The position numbers were made by a program, and so were the translations under genes. Shown here in pieces: positions 8,744 through 16,841 of a stretch of DNA of 64,000 nt. Origin of the DNA: Pseudalkalibacillus hwajinpoensis (GTDB taxonomy: Bacteria; Bacillota; Bacilli; Bacillales; Guptibacillaceae); the NCBI RefSeq assembly GCF_039851965.1, contig NZ_CP156674.1:1612001-1676000 (forward strand), written 5' to 3'. The notes under the pieces were generated by a model, which worked only from the letters and a program-made list of their open reading frames with translations, was not told where the DNA came from and searched no databases. Each line of letters starts with the position of its first letter. Positions within the stretch are counted from its first letter, which is position 1.

Positions 8744-8833
8744 AGCCATTCCTCCTTGTAACCTCAATTAATGGGTTTCAATTATTTATATCACAAAATT
8801 CTTAATTATTGAATAAAAACAATTGTGTTTTCA

Positions 8834-9139
8834 CTAAAAAAAGTAAGCATAAACGCTTAAAACACCAACCGAAAACATCACTACCACAATGAGATTCGCA
8901 CCAAGATACGCCACTAGAAAAGCAGCCACTGCTCCAATCACACCAAACATGATGTCATCGCTGATCGTAAGAATGCCGGGGAAGATCAGTGCACCTAAAA
9001 TGGCAAATGGAACGTTCTTTAACACATTTTGAACGATGGAAGGAATGTTTTCCGATTTAAAAAACACAAGTGGAATCATTCTTGGAATGTATGTGACAAC
9101 AGCACAACCTAAAATAATCAGGAGCATTGTACTATTCAT
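8834..9139 (-). CDS. azlD: AzlD family branched-chain amino acid transport protein
   Basis: Small partner subunit of the AzlCD (LIV-E) exporter, which removes branched-chain amino acids and their analogues in known cases. The 101 residues are mostly four hydrophobic segments; IPRMIPLVFF near residue 18 and the central FAILGALIFPGIL match AzlD. Its start overlaps the end of azlC by eight bases, so the two are translated together. No terminator is evident right after it, so transcription may run into the 40-residue gene and end at 8589-8612. Confidence 0.85.
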   Translation of the reverse strand: MNSTMLLIILGCAVVTYIPRMIPLVFFKSENIPSIVQNVLKNVPFAILGALIFPGILTISDDIMFGVIGAVAAFLVAYLGANLIVVVMFSVGVLSVYAYFF

Positions 9140-9842
9140 GATGTCTCCTCCCTATAACCCACTCAACAAGAATTGAAGAGAGAAGGGTTGCAAGAACAAT
9201 TGACCAACCTGTTGATAAGCTCGCCGCTGCGAAAACACTATTTAGTAAGGCAGCGATTCCTGCTAAAACCAGCACCTTACGACTTTTTTTAGCGGAGGGA
9301 ATTAGCAGCCCAACAAACATCGCATACAACGCCACGCTCATCCCTTGCTGAATAACACCTGGAAGTGAAGCACCTGCTACATATCCAGCTCCAGTAAAAA
9401 TGACCCAACTTGAGTATGAAATGACACATAACCCATACATATAACCTGTTGTAAGCGAGCCAGCTTTTGTAGCTGCTACTGTAAAAGTTTCATCTGTTAT
9501 ACCAAAAGCATACAGCGCTTTTTTCCACGGTAGATCATCGATTACTTTTTCATTTATAGAGGCACTCATTAATAAATGGCGAATATTGACGATAAAAATC
9601 GTAAAAATAATTTCAAATGCCCCCGTTCCAATAGCGAGCAGGCTAAGAGTAATATACTGTGCCGCCCCTGCAAAAACGAGTAGACTCATTAAAACCGACT
9701 CATATAGAGTGAGACCTGTTGTTCTTGCCAGTAATCCGAATGTCAGAGCAACAGGCATATACCCAATGGCTATACTAACCCCAGCCTTAAGCCCCTGCGT
9801 AAATCCAGAGTCGCCTTTCATCACACCAGTCATCGCTTGCAT
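9132..9842 (-). CDS. azlC: AzlC family branched-chain amino acid exporter permease
   Basis: Main membrane subunit of the AzlCD exporter, 236 residues with several membrane segments. The conserved segments AIGYMPVALTFGLLA, LLVFAGAAQYITL and IVNIRHLLMSASI are typical of the family. GGGAGGG precedes the ATG. The gene is divergent from an XRE-cupin regulator, and an 11-base inverted repeat lies between them, so regulation by that neighbour is likely (inference). Confidence 0.88.
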   Translation of the reverse strand: MQAMTGVMKGDSGFTQGLKAGVSIAIGYMPVALTFGLLARTTGLTLYESVLMSLLVFAGAAQYITLSLLAIGTGAFEIIFTIFIVNIRHLLMSASINEKVIDDLPWKKALYAFGITDETFTVAATKAGSLTTGYMYGLCVISYSSWVIFTGAGYVAGASLPGVIQQGMSVALYAMFVGLLIPSAKKSRKVLVLAGIAALLNSVFAAASLSTGWSIVLATLLSSILVEWVIGRRHHE

Positions 9843-9866
9843 AAAAACCCTCCCATTGTAACAACC

Positions 9867-9905
9867 TGTAAAATATATTAAACTAATTGTATGTTATATT
9901 TTACA
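9867..9905. promoter_or_regulatory. Inverted repeat between azlC and the XRE-cupin gene (operator candidate)
   Basis: Perfect 11-base arms TGTAAAATATA (9867-9877) and TATATTTTACA (9895-9905) separated by 17 bases. The right arm overlaps an extended -10 box (TGTTATATT) for the regulator gene. The left arm read on the other strand gives a TATATT -10-like box for azlC. Confidence 0.6.
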
Positions 9906-9934
9906 TATCTTCAACTAGAGAATAGGAGAATCCT

Positions 9935-10504
9935 ATGGAAAATCATTCGTTGACCAGGCAAATTGGTGAGAAGCTCAAAAAGCTCCGTCTTGAAAATAAA
10001 TTAAGTCTTGACCAACTTTCCGCTCGGTGCTCTGTTAGTAAGCCTATGCTTGCCCAAATCGAGAAAGGTGCATCAAATCCTACTGTCAACACTTTATGGA
10101 AAATTGCAAATGGTCTCGGCGTTTCATTTACAGCGTTCCTTGATGAGGAACAGCCTATTATTAAAAAAGTGAATCGAAATAACATTGAGCCACTCATTGA
10201 AGAAACAGGAAAAATGAAAGTCGTTCCCCTTTTTCCAATGGAGCCTGGAAAATCATTCGAAGCGTTCTACATTACACTTGATCCTGGATGTGAGTATCAC
10301 TCTAACCCACATCCAGATGGTGTAGAAGAATATTTGTTTGTGGAGGAAGGAACGATACGTCTTGATCTTGATACCTACTCTTACACAATAACAGAAGGGG
10401 AAAGTTTAAGATTCACAGCCAATTACCCACACTGCTATCGAAATCCCTCTGGTGGCTTATGCAAAGCCATGATGATTATTCACTATCCTTCTTCCATCAG
10501 ATAG
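9935..10504 (+). CDS. XRE family transcriptional regulator with cupin domain
   Basis: DNA-binding regulator of 189 residues. The N-terminal helix-turn-helix (about residues 10-65, with LSLDQLSARCSVSKPMLAQIE) is followed by a C-terminal cupin domain (about residues 105-180) carrying the NPHPDGVEEYLFVEEG metal- or ligand-binding segment. Proteins of this build often sit beside amino-acid transport genes and sense a small molecule through the cupin. Divergent from azlCD; it probably controls azlCD and itself through the inverted repeat at 9867-9905. TAGGAGA precedes the ATG. Confidence 0.88.
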   Translation: MENHSLTRQIGEKLKKLRLENKLSLDQLSARCSVSKPMLAQIEKGASNPTVNTLWKIANGLGVSFTAFLDEEQPIIKKVNRNNIEPLIEETGKMKVVPLFPMEPGKSFEAFYITLDPGCEYHSNPHPDGVEEYLFVEEGTIRLDLDTYSYTITEGESLRFTANYPHCYRNPSGGLCKAMMIIHYPSSIR

Positions 10505-10513
10505 GATAACTAG

Positions 10514-10543
10514 AAAAACGCTCCCGTAATGGTGAGCGTTTTT
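10514..10543. terminator. Bidirectional intrinsic terminator
   Basis: Stem AAAAACGCTC / GAGCGTTTTT between the convergent regulator gene and the dihydrolipoamide dehydrogenase gene. T-runs exist in both directions. Confidence 0.85.
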
Positions 10544-10545
10544 GT

Positions 10546-11958
10546 TTAGAATGATTTTCCGATAATTTCTTCATTCCTTATCTTCTGAATAGACAGGTCA
10601 ATTGCTTCCGTCCATAATTCTCCAAACCCAGGGTGTGGAACATAAGGATAGGTGAAATCTTCATCTCTGGCTGCCATTTCTAGGGCAAGGGTAGCTTTTT
10701 CAATCAGTTCGACTGCTCCAGCTCCCATAACATGAAAACCCAGGAGTAGATGGCTTTCTTGATCTCGGATGACTTTCACTACCCCCTCTGTCATGCGATT
10801 TAATGCTGCGTATCCATTCGCACGCATTGGAAGACTCTTCGTACTAACCTCGTATCCCGCCTCTACCGCTTCTCTTTCCGTCAAGCCTACAGAAGAAATT
10901 GGAGTTTGAGTATGAACAACTGTAGGAATGAAATCCAGTGAAAAAGCAGCTGCTACACCGCAACAATGATCTGCAGCCGTTTTCCCCTGCTGGATCGCTT
11001 TCGCTGCAAGTGGTGCTCCCAACGTTATATCGCCACACGCATAAATTCCGGAGATAGATGTTTCACACGTTTCTTTTATTTCGATGTGATTATCCTCTGT
11101 AAGCGTAATATCGGCCTGTTTCAGCCCGAGTGATTGAACATTGCTGTTACGACCTGATGAAAAGCCTATAGTATCAGCACTCAAATGAACGGGCTCTCCC
11201 GAAGCGATGACCGCAACGCTCAACAACTCACCGTCTTCATTCACTTTAATATCCTTCGCACCAGCTATTACTCGGATTTCCTGCTTTTTAAACTGACGCT
11301 TTAGCTCCCGTCCAATTGATTCATCCAGTTCTCCCATCAGGGTCCGCTCTTCCGTTATCAGAGTAACGTCAGCTCCGAGTGCTTGAAAACTGCTAGCTGC
11401 TTCAGTCGAATAAGTATCAGCCCCAAAGATTATCAGCTTGCGTGGAATCCTAGGTAGATTATAAAGCCCTTCTATGGGTATCACTTTATCAGTAACTTCC
11501 TTTAAAAAAATCGGAATACGAGGGGTACTTCCCGTAGCAAGGATTACGTTCTGAAATGTCCAGACTTCGAATTTTTCACCTTGCTCAACACCGAGACGCT
11601 TTTTTGATAGAAAAGAGGCACTTCCTGTTACCAGTTCAATCCCCTGCGATTTAAACTTTCCATGTAGCCCCTTTTTCAACGATTCGATAACAGCTGTTTT
11701 TTCACTTTGCCAGTCTGTCATGGAGAACGTTCGCTCCATCCTGACACCCGGTGCTGTCTCCCACATTTTCCTTGCTGATATTGCCAGAAGCTTGGATGGA
11801 ATACATCCACTGTGGAGACAAGCACCACCCGCTTTTGAGCGATCGACAAGTGTGACATCTCTGCCATACTCTGCTGCTCGAATGGCTGCTTCATACCCTG
11901 CTGGCCCTGCCCCAATAACAACGAGATCCTTTTCGTGAATGATTTCTCCAACTACCAT
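10546..11958 (-). CDS. Dihydrolipoamide dehydrogenase (E3) of a 2-oxoacid dehydrogenase complex
   Basis: FAD-dependent enzyme that reoxidises the lipoyl group of E2 and passes electrons to NAD. The FAD-binding GAGPAGYEAA segment is near residue 16, and the redox disulfide is C47-LHSG-C52. The C-terminal interface domain has HPGFGE in place of the common HPTLSE but keeps His and Glu. It is the last gene of the phenylalanine dehydrogenase / oxoacid dehydrogenase operon; its ATG shares a base with the E2 stop codon (TAATG), and a strong terminator follows. Confidence 0.93.
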   Translation of the reverse strand: MVVGEIIHEKDLVVIGAGPAGYEAAIRAAEYGRDVTLVDRSKAGGACLHSGCIPSKLLAISARKMWETAPGVRMERTFSMTDWQSEKTAVIESLKKGLHGKFKSQGIELVTGSASFLSKKRLGVEQGEKFEVWTFQNVILATGSTPRIPIFLKEVTDKVIPIEGLYNLPRIPRKLIIFGADTYSTEAASSFQALGADVTLITEERTLMGELDESIGRELKRQFKKQEIRVIAGAKDIKVNEDGELLSVAVIASGEPVHLSADTIGFSSGRNSNVQSLGLKQADITLTEDNHIEIKETCETSISGIYACGDITLGAPLAAKAIQQGKTAADHCCGVAAAFSLDFIPTVVHTQTPISSVGLTEREAVEAGYEVSTKSLPMRANGYAALNRMTEGVVKVIRDQESHLLLGFHVMGAGAVELIEKATLALEMAARDEDFTYPYVPHPGFGELWTEAIDLSIQKIRNEEIIGKSF

Positions 11959-13082
11959 TACGTAAGCTCCGTTAAAAGCAGGGAAGGATGTGCAATCAAT
12001 TCAATTACTCGGTTCGTAAAACGCATCGATGTGCCTCCATCAGCAATTCGATGATCAAACGTCATGGACACATTCATGATGGAGCGGATCATAATCTCTT
12101 CCTTAATGACAACTGGCATTCTTTTTGTTTTGTGAAACGCCATTAATCCTACTTCAGGATAATTGATGATCGGCGTCGCACCAGTACTTCCAAGCGGACC
12201 CGTGTTACTAATCGTAAACGTCCCACCAGAAAGCTGTTCTGACCGAAGCCCATTTTGTGATGCCTCTTCATTCAGTTGCTTCATTTTTGTATGTATGTCT
12301 CGGATGGAAAGTTTGTCACAGTGATGAATGACAGGCACGATGAGCCCCTCTTTCGTATCGACCGCAATTCCAATATTAATATGTGGCTTCATATAAATAA
12401 GCCCGGCTTCTTCATTCAATTCAGAGTTGAAAATGGGAAAGTCCTTAAGCGCTGTACACACTGCCTTAATGTAAAAAGCCACAATTGAAAGTGAGACGCC
12501 TTTTTCTTTCAGCTCTTGCTTCATCTCCAGTATATTTGTCACATCCGCTTCATCAAAATGGGTGACATGGGGAATCGTGAGCATTGATTTAGACATTTTT
12601 GCTGAAATTTGTTTTCGACGATTTGTAAACGAGATAGATTGTGTTGCCCCTTCTATGACGGCTGGGGCTGGCTCGTCCTCTCTATTGTTCTCGAGATACT
12701 TCATCACATCTTCATCTATTACCCGCCCGGCAGGACCACTTCCTGTTATCTTTTCAATATCCACACCGAGCTCCCGCGCAATTTTCCTTGTAAAAGGCGC
12801 AGCTAAAATCCGCTTCATAGGTTTTGCTTTCTCTTTCTCTTTCATCTCCTGAATAGGAGAGATCGTCACCAACACACCACCTACTTCTACCATCTCTCCA
12901 GGTGAAACATGTATATTGTCAATTTTCCCTGCAACGGGAGAAGGAATTTCAGCCGTTACTTTATCAGTCTGAACTTCAATAAGAGGCTGATCGACTGTAA
13001 CCAGATCCCCCGCGCCAACAAGGAGCTGAACAACTTCACCTTCTGCCATTCCTTCCCCAATGTCGTGTAACTTCACTTCCAA
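11958..13082 (-). CDS. Dihydrolipoamide acyltransferase (E2) of a 2-oxoacid dehydrogenase complex
   Basis: Transfers the acyl group from E1-bound thiamine diphosphate to CoA. It has one N-terminal lipoyl domain with the lipoylated lysine in VQTDKVTAE (K41), a peripheral subunit-binding domain around residues 95-130 (FTRKIARELGVDIEKI, then GSGPAGRV), and the acyltransferase core with the catalytic DHRIADG motif (H344). The layout matches branched-chain (Bkd) E2 proteins. The real acyl donor cannot be read from motifs; the phenylalanine dehydrogenase and paa neighbours suggest phenylpyruvate. Confidence 0.92.
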   Translation of the reverse strand: MEVKLHDIGEGMAEGEVVQLLVGAGDLVTVDQPLIEVQTDKVTAEIPSPVAGKIDNIHVSPGEMVEVGGVLVTISPIQEMKEKEKAKPMKRILAAPFTRKIARELGVDIEKITGSGPAGRVIDEDVMKYLENNREDEPAPAVIEGATQSISFTNRRKQISAKMSKSMLTIPHVTHFDEADVTNILEMKQELKEKGVSLSIVAFYIKAVCTALKDFPIFNSELNEEAGLIYMKPHINIGIAVDTKEGLIVPVIHHCDKLSIRDIHTKMKQLNEEASQNGLRSEQLSGGTFTISNTGPLGSTGATPIINYPEVGLMAFHKTKRMPVVIKEEIMIRSIMNVSMTFDHRIADGGTSMRFTNRVIELIAHPSLLLTELT

Positions 13083-13099
13083 ATTCTCTCACCTCCGTT

Positions 13100-14095
13100 T
13101 TAAAAACGAGCTGTTTCCTCAATCGCTCGAAATACCTTTCTGTCATCCGGGAGATAATCATCTTCAAGTGTAAAAAGCGGTACAGGCGTATCGTAGCCCG
13201 TTACTTTCTTAATGGGCGCCTTCATGTAAAGGAAAGATGTATCGTTGATAATCGTGATTACGTCACTGCCCACACCCCCAGAAGAAGGGGCTTCATGAAC
13301 AATGACCGCTCTTCCTGTTTTCTGTACAGATTCAGCAATCATTTCTTTATCAAGCGGATAAAGCGTCCTAAGATCAATCACGTCGCATTCAATTCCCTTC
13401 TCACTAGCCATTTCAGCTGCTTTTTCAGCGACCTTCACCATCGCACCCCAGGCAAAAACCGAAATGTCTCCGCCTTCACAACGCCTGAACGCTTTTCCAA
13501 GCGGAATCGAGTAGCTTCCTGTTGGGACATCCCCTTTCCCTGAACGATACATTTTCATAGGTTCAAGAAAAAGGACAGGATCAGGATCTCTCATACTACT
13601 AATAAGAAGACCCTTTGCATCATGAGGATTTGAAGGAACGACTACCTTCAGACCAGGAATATGAGTAAACAGTGCTTCAGTACTATCACTGTGAATTTCC
13701 GGGGCTCTAACACCTGCACCATAGGGAACGCGGATCGTTAGTGGAACAGTATAACGACTTTGTGTTCTCGTCCTAATTCGCGTTGCATGCGTAATTAGCT
13801 GATTAAAGCCAGGATAAATAAACCCCAGAAACTGAATTTCAACAACCGGCTTAAAGCCATTCATTGCAAGACCGATTGAAGTTCCGATTAAACCAGATTC
13901 AGCAAGCGGCGTATCAATCACACGGTCATCTCCAAAAATATCAAATAGACCATCTGTTGCTCGAAAAACGCCCCCGTTTCTTCCTACATCCTCACCAAGG
14001 ACGATAACAGCTTCATCTTCTTCAAGCATTACTTTAAGTGCTTCTGTGATTGCCTGGACCATCGTCATCTTTTTCAAGTTCACCGCAATGCTCAT
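13100..14095 (-). CDS. 2-oxoacid dehydrogenase E1 component, beta subunit
   Basis: Transketolase-type beta chain that completes the thiamine diphosphate active site with E1-alpha. Recognisable segments are VIVLGEDVGRNGGVFRAT near residue 30, DTPLAESGLIGTSIGLAMNG near residue 60, and the C-terminal RAVIVHEAPSSGGVGSDV. The 331 residues are normal for Bkd or Pdh beta chains. The start overlaps the alpha stop by four bases. Specificity for phenylpyruvate is inferred from context only. Confidence 0.92.
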   Translation of the reverse strand: MSIAVNLKKMTMVQAITEALKVMLEEDEAVIVLGEDVGRNGGVFRATDGLFDIFGDDRVIDTPLAESGLIGTSIGLAMNGFKPVVEIQFLGFIYPGFNQLITHATRIRTRTQSRYTVPLTIRVPYGAGVRAPEIHSDSTEALFTHIPGLKVVVPSNPHDAKGLLISSMRDPDPVLFLEPMKMYRSGKGDVPTGSYSIPLGKAFRRCEGGDISVFAWGAMVKVAEKAAEMASEKGIECDVIDLRTLYPLDKEMIAESVQKTGRAVIVHEAPSSGGVGSDVITIINDTSFLYMKAPIKKVTGYDTPVPLFTLEDDYLPDDRKVFRAIEETARF

Positions 14096-15159
14096 GCTTT
14101 CTCACTCCTCTCATGAAAAAAGCGATGCCTTTGCTCCTGAATAGGCCAAATTTCTGTTCCAAACACATGATCGAACATAATTGCTTCATCCGATTTCACT
14201 GTTTTTTCCATCTCGGTTACAGCTTCATTTAACCTTTCTTTCGCCTTCTCTTTAATATGTTGTGCCCACTCTTCGTCCCATTCATTTTCTATTCTTAGAA
14301 ACCGCTCCAATCTCAAAATCGGATCCTCTGTTTCTCTTCTCTGATCACTTTCTGACTGATCCCGATATTTCGATGGCTCATCAGTCGTCGTATGTGCTCC
14401 ATATCGCCAAGTTACCGCTTCAATAAGCGTTGGTCCTGTACCTCTTCTCGCTCTCTCCACTGCCTTCATTGTTTCAGCATAAACAGCAAAGACATCGTTC
14501 CCATCTACTCGAACTCCTGGCATATCATAGGCAAGAGACTTTTGTGCAATTGTTTTTGAATTCATCTGCCGCTCAAGTGGCACGCTGATGGCATAACCAT
14601 TATTTTGATTAAAAAACACGACAGGTATTTGAAAAACACTCGCAAAATTTAAACCTTCGTGAAAGTCCCCTTCAGACGTCGCCCCATCACCAAAGTAAAC
14701 GAGCGAAACTCGATCGCTCCCCTTCTTTTTCTCAGCCCATGCCGCTCCTGCAGCATGAAGAATCTGCGATGCAATTGGTACGGAAGGCGGAAATATATGC
14801 TTTCCAGGTGGCGGAACACACCCTTCAATACACCCTTTCCAGTAAAGGAAGATACTCTCTAAAGAATGGCCGAAGGCGGCAGTTGCCGCGTGATCACGAT
14901 AGGTTGGAAACATCCAATCACCATCTTCAAGGGCCAGAGCACTTCCGATCTGTGATGCCTCCTGACCTTCAAAAGGCGCATAAGTGCCAATTCTCCCCTG
15001 TCGCTGAAGATTTATTGCCTTTTGATCGAACATGCGGGAAAACATCATTTGTTCATAGAACCGTTTTGCATTCTCCATTGTGACATGTGAATTGGCCTCG
15101 ATTTGTCTCCCATCTCCATCAACAAGTTGCCTCATCGGAAATTGCTCTATTAGATCCAT
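14092..15159 (-). CDS. 2-oxoacid dehydrogenase E1 component, alpha subunit
   Basis: Thiamine diphosphate-dependent decarboxylase subunit. The cofactor motif runs from FGDGATSEGDFHEGLNFA to NQNNGYAIS (about residues 164-200), and the phosphorylation-loop-like segment RYGAHTTTDEPSKYR lies near residue 265. At 355 residues it has the usual size of Bacillus BkdA/AcoA/PdhA alpha chains. It follows the phenylalanine dehydrogenase gene by 25 bases and overlaps E1-beta. In B. subtilis the comparable bkd operon is sigma-L dependent and preceded by bkdR; I see neither here. Confidence 0.92.
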   Translation of the reverse strand: MDLIEQFPMRQLVDGDGRQIEANSHVTMENAKRFYEQMMFSRMFDQKAINLQRQGRIGTYAPFEGQEASQIGSALALEDGDWMFPTYRDHAATAAFGHSLESIFLYWKGCIEGCVPPPGKHIFPPSVPIASQILHAAGAAWAEKKKGSDRVSLVYFGDGATSEGDFHEGLNFASVFQIPVVFFNQNNGYAISVPLERQMNSKTIAQKSLAYDMPGVRVDGNDVFAVYAETMKAVERARRGTGPTLIEAVTWRYGAHTTTDEPSKYRDQSESDQRRETEDPILRLERFLRIENEWDEEWAQHIKEKAKERLNEAVTEMEKTVKSDEAIMFDHVFGTEIWPIQEQRHRFFHERSEKA

Positions 15160-15184
15160 TCAAGTTCACCCTCTGCACTAAAAT

Positions 15185-16285
15185 TTAGGAGTGCACAGTC
15201 CATTTACCAGGTTTCTTATGAGCATAGAAACTGTTCCTCCGCTTCCTGCTTTCGATACGCTGCTCACAGAAAAAATTGGCTGCTTTAATCGTGGATAATG
15301 AGTGGGCTTCCGCCTGTTCAAAAATCGTGAGTAGCGTATCATAGATCGCTTTTGTTTTCTGAAGAACCCTCATCGGATTTGGGGAATATAACTCATCTGA
15401 CACCTGAATTAACCCACCGCTATTCACAATATAATCAGGTGCGAAAAGAATGCCTCGCTCGTTAAGTTGGTCACCATGAGCGTTTGTTAGAAGCTGATTG
15501 TTCGCTGAACCAACAACCGCCTTGACCTTTAGCTTATGGATTGTGTGGTCGTTAATGCCACCTCCAAGCGCACATGGTACAAACACATCAGCATCCGAGT
15601 CATAAATGTCATCTCCAGAAGCCACCTTCACACCGCGTTTCAATTCAATCGCTCGCTGAATTAAACGATCAACCGCATGCGGATTAATATCTGAAACAAT
15701 GAGATCTGCCCCTTTTTCCAAAAGCATCTCCGCTACTTTAAAACCTACTTTACCAAGTCCTTGAATCGCATACGTCCTACCACCAAATTCCTCAGAACCG
15801 AAAACCGTCTTGTTTGTCGCCTGAATCCCATACAATACGCCATTCGCTGTCGGGATTGATGAATCGCCACTCCCGCCATATTCTTCGGGTACCCCAACAA
15901 TACAATTACTCTCTCGTAAAGAATGTACGAAATTATCTGGTGTTGTTCCCATATCGGTACCTGTGTAAAATCTCCCATTCAATGATTCTACAAATTGTCC
16001 AAACGCTCGAAAAAGCTCAGGGGTACTGTCTTTCAGTGGATCCCCGATAATCACTGCTTTCCCCCCACCAAAATCCACATCTGCTGCTGCACATTTATAG
16101 GTCATCCCTTTTGACAGTCGTAAAACATCTTCAATAGCGTCATCAACCGTTTCATATGGTCGCATTCTACATCCGCCAAGCGCAGGGCCAAGTGTTGTAT
16201 TATGTATGGCGATAATTGCCTTCAGCCCTGTATCCGCATCATTGCAAAAAAGTACCTGTTCATGCTCTACAATCCGATCAAACAC
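15185..16285 (-). CDS. pdh: Phenylalanine dehydrogenase (Glu/Leu/Phe/Val dehydrogenase family)
   Basis: NAD-dependent oxidative deamination of an amino acid to its 2-oxoacid. The catalytic lysine region is MTYKCAAADVDFGGGKAVI (K64 and K76), and the NAD-binding segment is IQGLGKVGFKVAEML near residue 173. Several segments match Lysinibacillus and Bacillus phenylalanine dehydrogenases better than leucine dehydrogenases: FGQFVESLNGRFYTGTDMG (leucine enzymes have AED instead of GTD; this glycine is a known specificity position), GGSGDSSIPTA, and the C-terminal RNSFYAHKKPGKW. It is second in the operon, 25 bases after the thioesterase-like gene. Leucine activity cannot be excluded. Confidence 0.87.
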   Translation of the reverse strand: MFDRIVEHEQVLFCNDADTGLKAIIAIHNTTLGPALGGCRMRPYETVDDAIEDVLRLSKGMTYKCAAADVDFGGGKAVIIGDPLKDSTPELFRAFGQFVESLNGRFYTGTDMGTTPDNFVHSLRESNCIVGVPEEYGGSGDSSIPTANGVLYGIQATNKTVFGSEEFGGRTYAIQGLGKVGFKVAEMLLEKGADLIVSDINPHAVDRLIQRAIELKRGVKVASGDDIYDSDADVFVPCALGGGINDHTIHKLKVKAVVGSANNQLLTNAHGDQLNERGILFAPDYIVNSGGLIQVSDELYSPNPMRVLQKTKAIYDTLLTIFEQAEAHSLSTIKAANFFCEQRIESRKRRNSFYAHKKPGKWTVHS

Positions 16286-16310
16286 GATTCTCCCCCCTTT
16301 ATGAAATCGC

Positions 16311-16706
16311 TTACATTTTTATGTTCTTTAATTTATCCTCAATAACATTCTTAGGAAGAATAAACTGAACCACCTGACCGGTCCCGATTAGAGTTGTACC
16401 CCTTCGAACTTCTACGCTGCTGATAACAGATTTACGCGTCAGACTAATGATGGTGGCAATCACCTCTATCGACTGCCCTGCGCTAGCAGAACCAAGGTGT
16501 TTCATCTCTATTCCACCACCAATTCCTTCCTCTCCATCCTCTAAATAAGGAAGGATCAACTGTCTTGATGCCCATTCCATATGGTAAACCATTGAAACAG
16601 TTGAATAAGCGGGATGGATAATTTCACCTTCAAATTGTGCATACATCTCAGTCGTTATTTCTGCATTGATAACCGCCTGTTGACCAATTGAAATTCCGTC
16701 TTTCAT
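16311..16706 (-). CDS. Hot-dog thioesterase, FlK-like family
   Basis: A 131-residue hot-dog protein resembling fluoroacetyl-CoA thioesterase FlK: the MEWASRQL segment carries the conserved Glu and EMKHLGSASAGQ carries the conserved His. It probably hydrolyses an acyl-CoA. As first gene of the operon with phenylalanine dehydrogenase and a CoA-forming oxoacid dehydrogenase, it may release phenylacetate or free CoA when phenylacetyl-CoA accumulates (inference). Nothing suggests fluoroacetate as the real substrate. The promoter and the shared palindrome are directly upstream. Confidence 0.75.
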   Translation of the reverse strand: MKDGISIGQQAVINAEITTEMYAQFEGEIIHPAYSTVSMVYHMEWASRQLILPYLEDGEEGIGGGIEMKHLGSASAGQSIEVIATIISLTRKSVISSVEVRRGTTLIGTGQVVQFILPKNVIEDKLKNIKM

Positions 16707-16739
16707 CGGTTTTAACCCCCACCCATTACACTAAAATAT

Positions 16740-16760
16740 ATGACGTTTATTTAACGATAT
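16740..16760. promoter_or_regulatory. Candidate operator of the dehydrogenase operon (ATRACGW palindrome)
   Basis: ATGACGT-N7-ACGATAT. It has the same spacing and core as the sites at 27202 and 20919. It overlaps the predicted -10 box by two bases, the same geometry as at paaA. A looser second copy (ATTACGT followed by TCGTCAAT) lies about ten bases further upstream. Confidence 0.6.
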
Positions 16761-16788
16761 AATAACATTACGTATAATAAATCGTCAA
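16759..16788 (-). promoter_or_regulatory. Predicted sigma-A promoter of the dehydrogenase operon
   Basis: On the minus strand TTGACG (16788-16783), an 18-base spacer, then TATTAT (16764-16759). A TTGACA at 16799-16794 with TATACG 17 bases on is an alternative. The start codon is about 50 bases downstream. Confidence 0.5.
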
Positions 16789-16807
16789 TTAATTGTCAAA
16801 AAATTAC

Positions 16808-16838
16808 GAAAGAACCAATCTGCTTGATTGGTTCTTTC
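16808..16838 (-). terminator. Intrinsic terminator of the ABC transporter operon
   Basis: Perfect 13-base stem GAAAGAACCAATC / GATTGGTTCTTTC with a 5-base loop, followed on the minus strand by TTTTTTG. It separates the ABC operon from the dehydrogenase operon. Confidence 0.88.
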
Positions 16839-16841
16839 CCT

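Noticed and set aside
15185..16285. Leucine dehydrogenase (bcd) as the name for the amino acid dehydrogenase
   Set aside because: The TGTDMG, GGSGDSSIPTA and C-terminal RNSF segments fit phenylalanine dehydrogenases better, and the paa neighbourhood agrees.
16311..16706. Fluoroacetate resistance by FlK
   Set aside because: Only the fold family and two catalytic-type residues match; the operon context points to aromatic acyl-CoA.
16707..16800. Sigma-L (-12/-24) promoter with BkdR control for the oxoacid dehydrogenase operon, as in B. subtilis bkd
   Set aside because: No TGGCAC-N5-TTGCA-type element and no BkdR-like activator gene are present; sigma-A-like boxes are.
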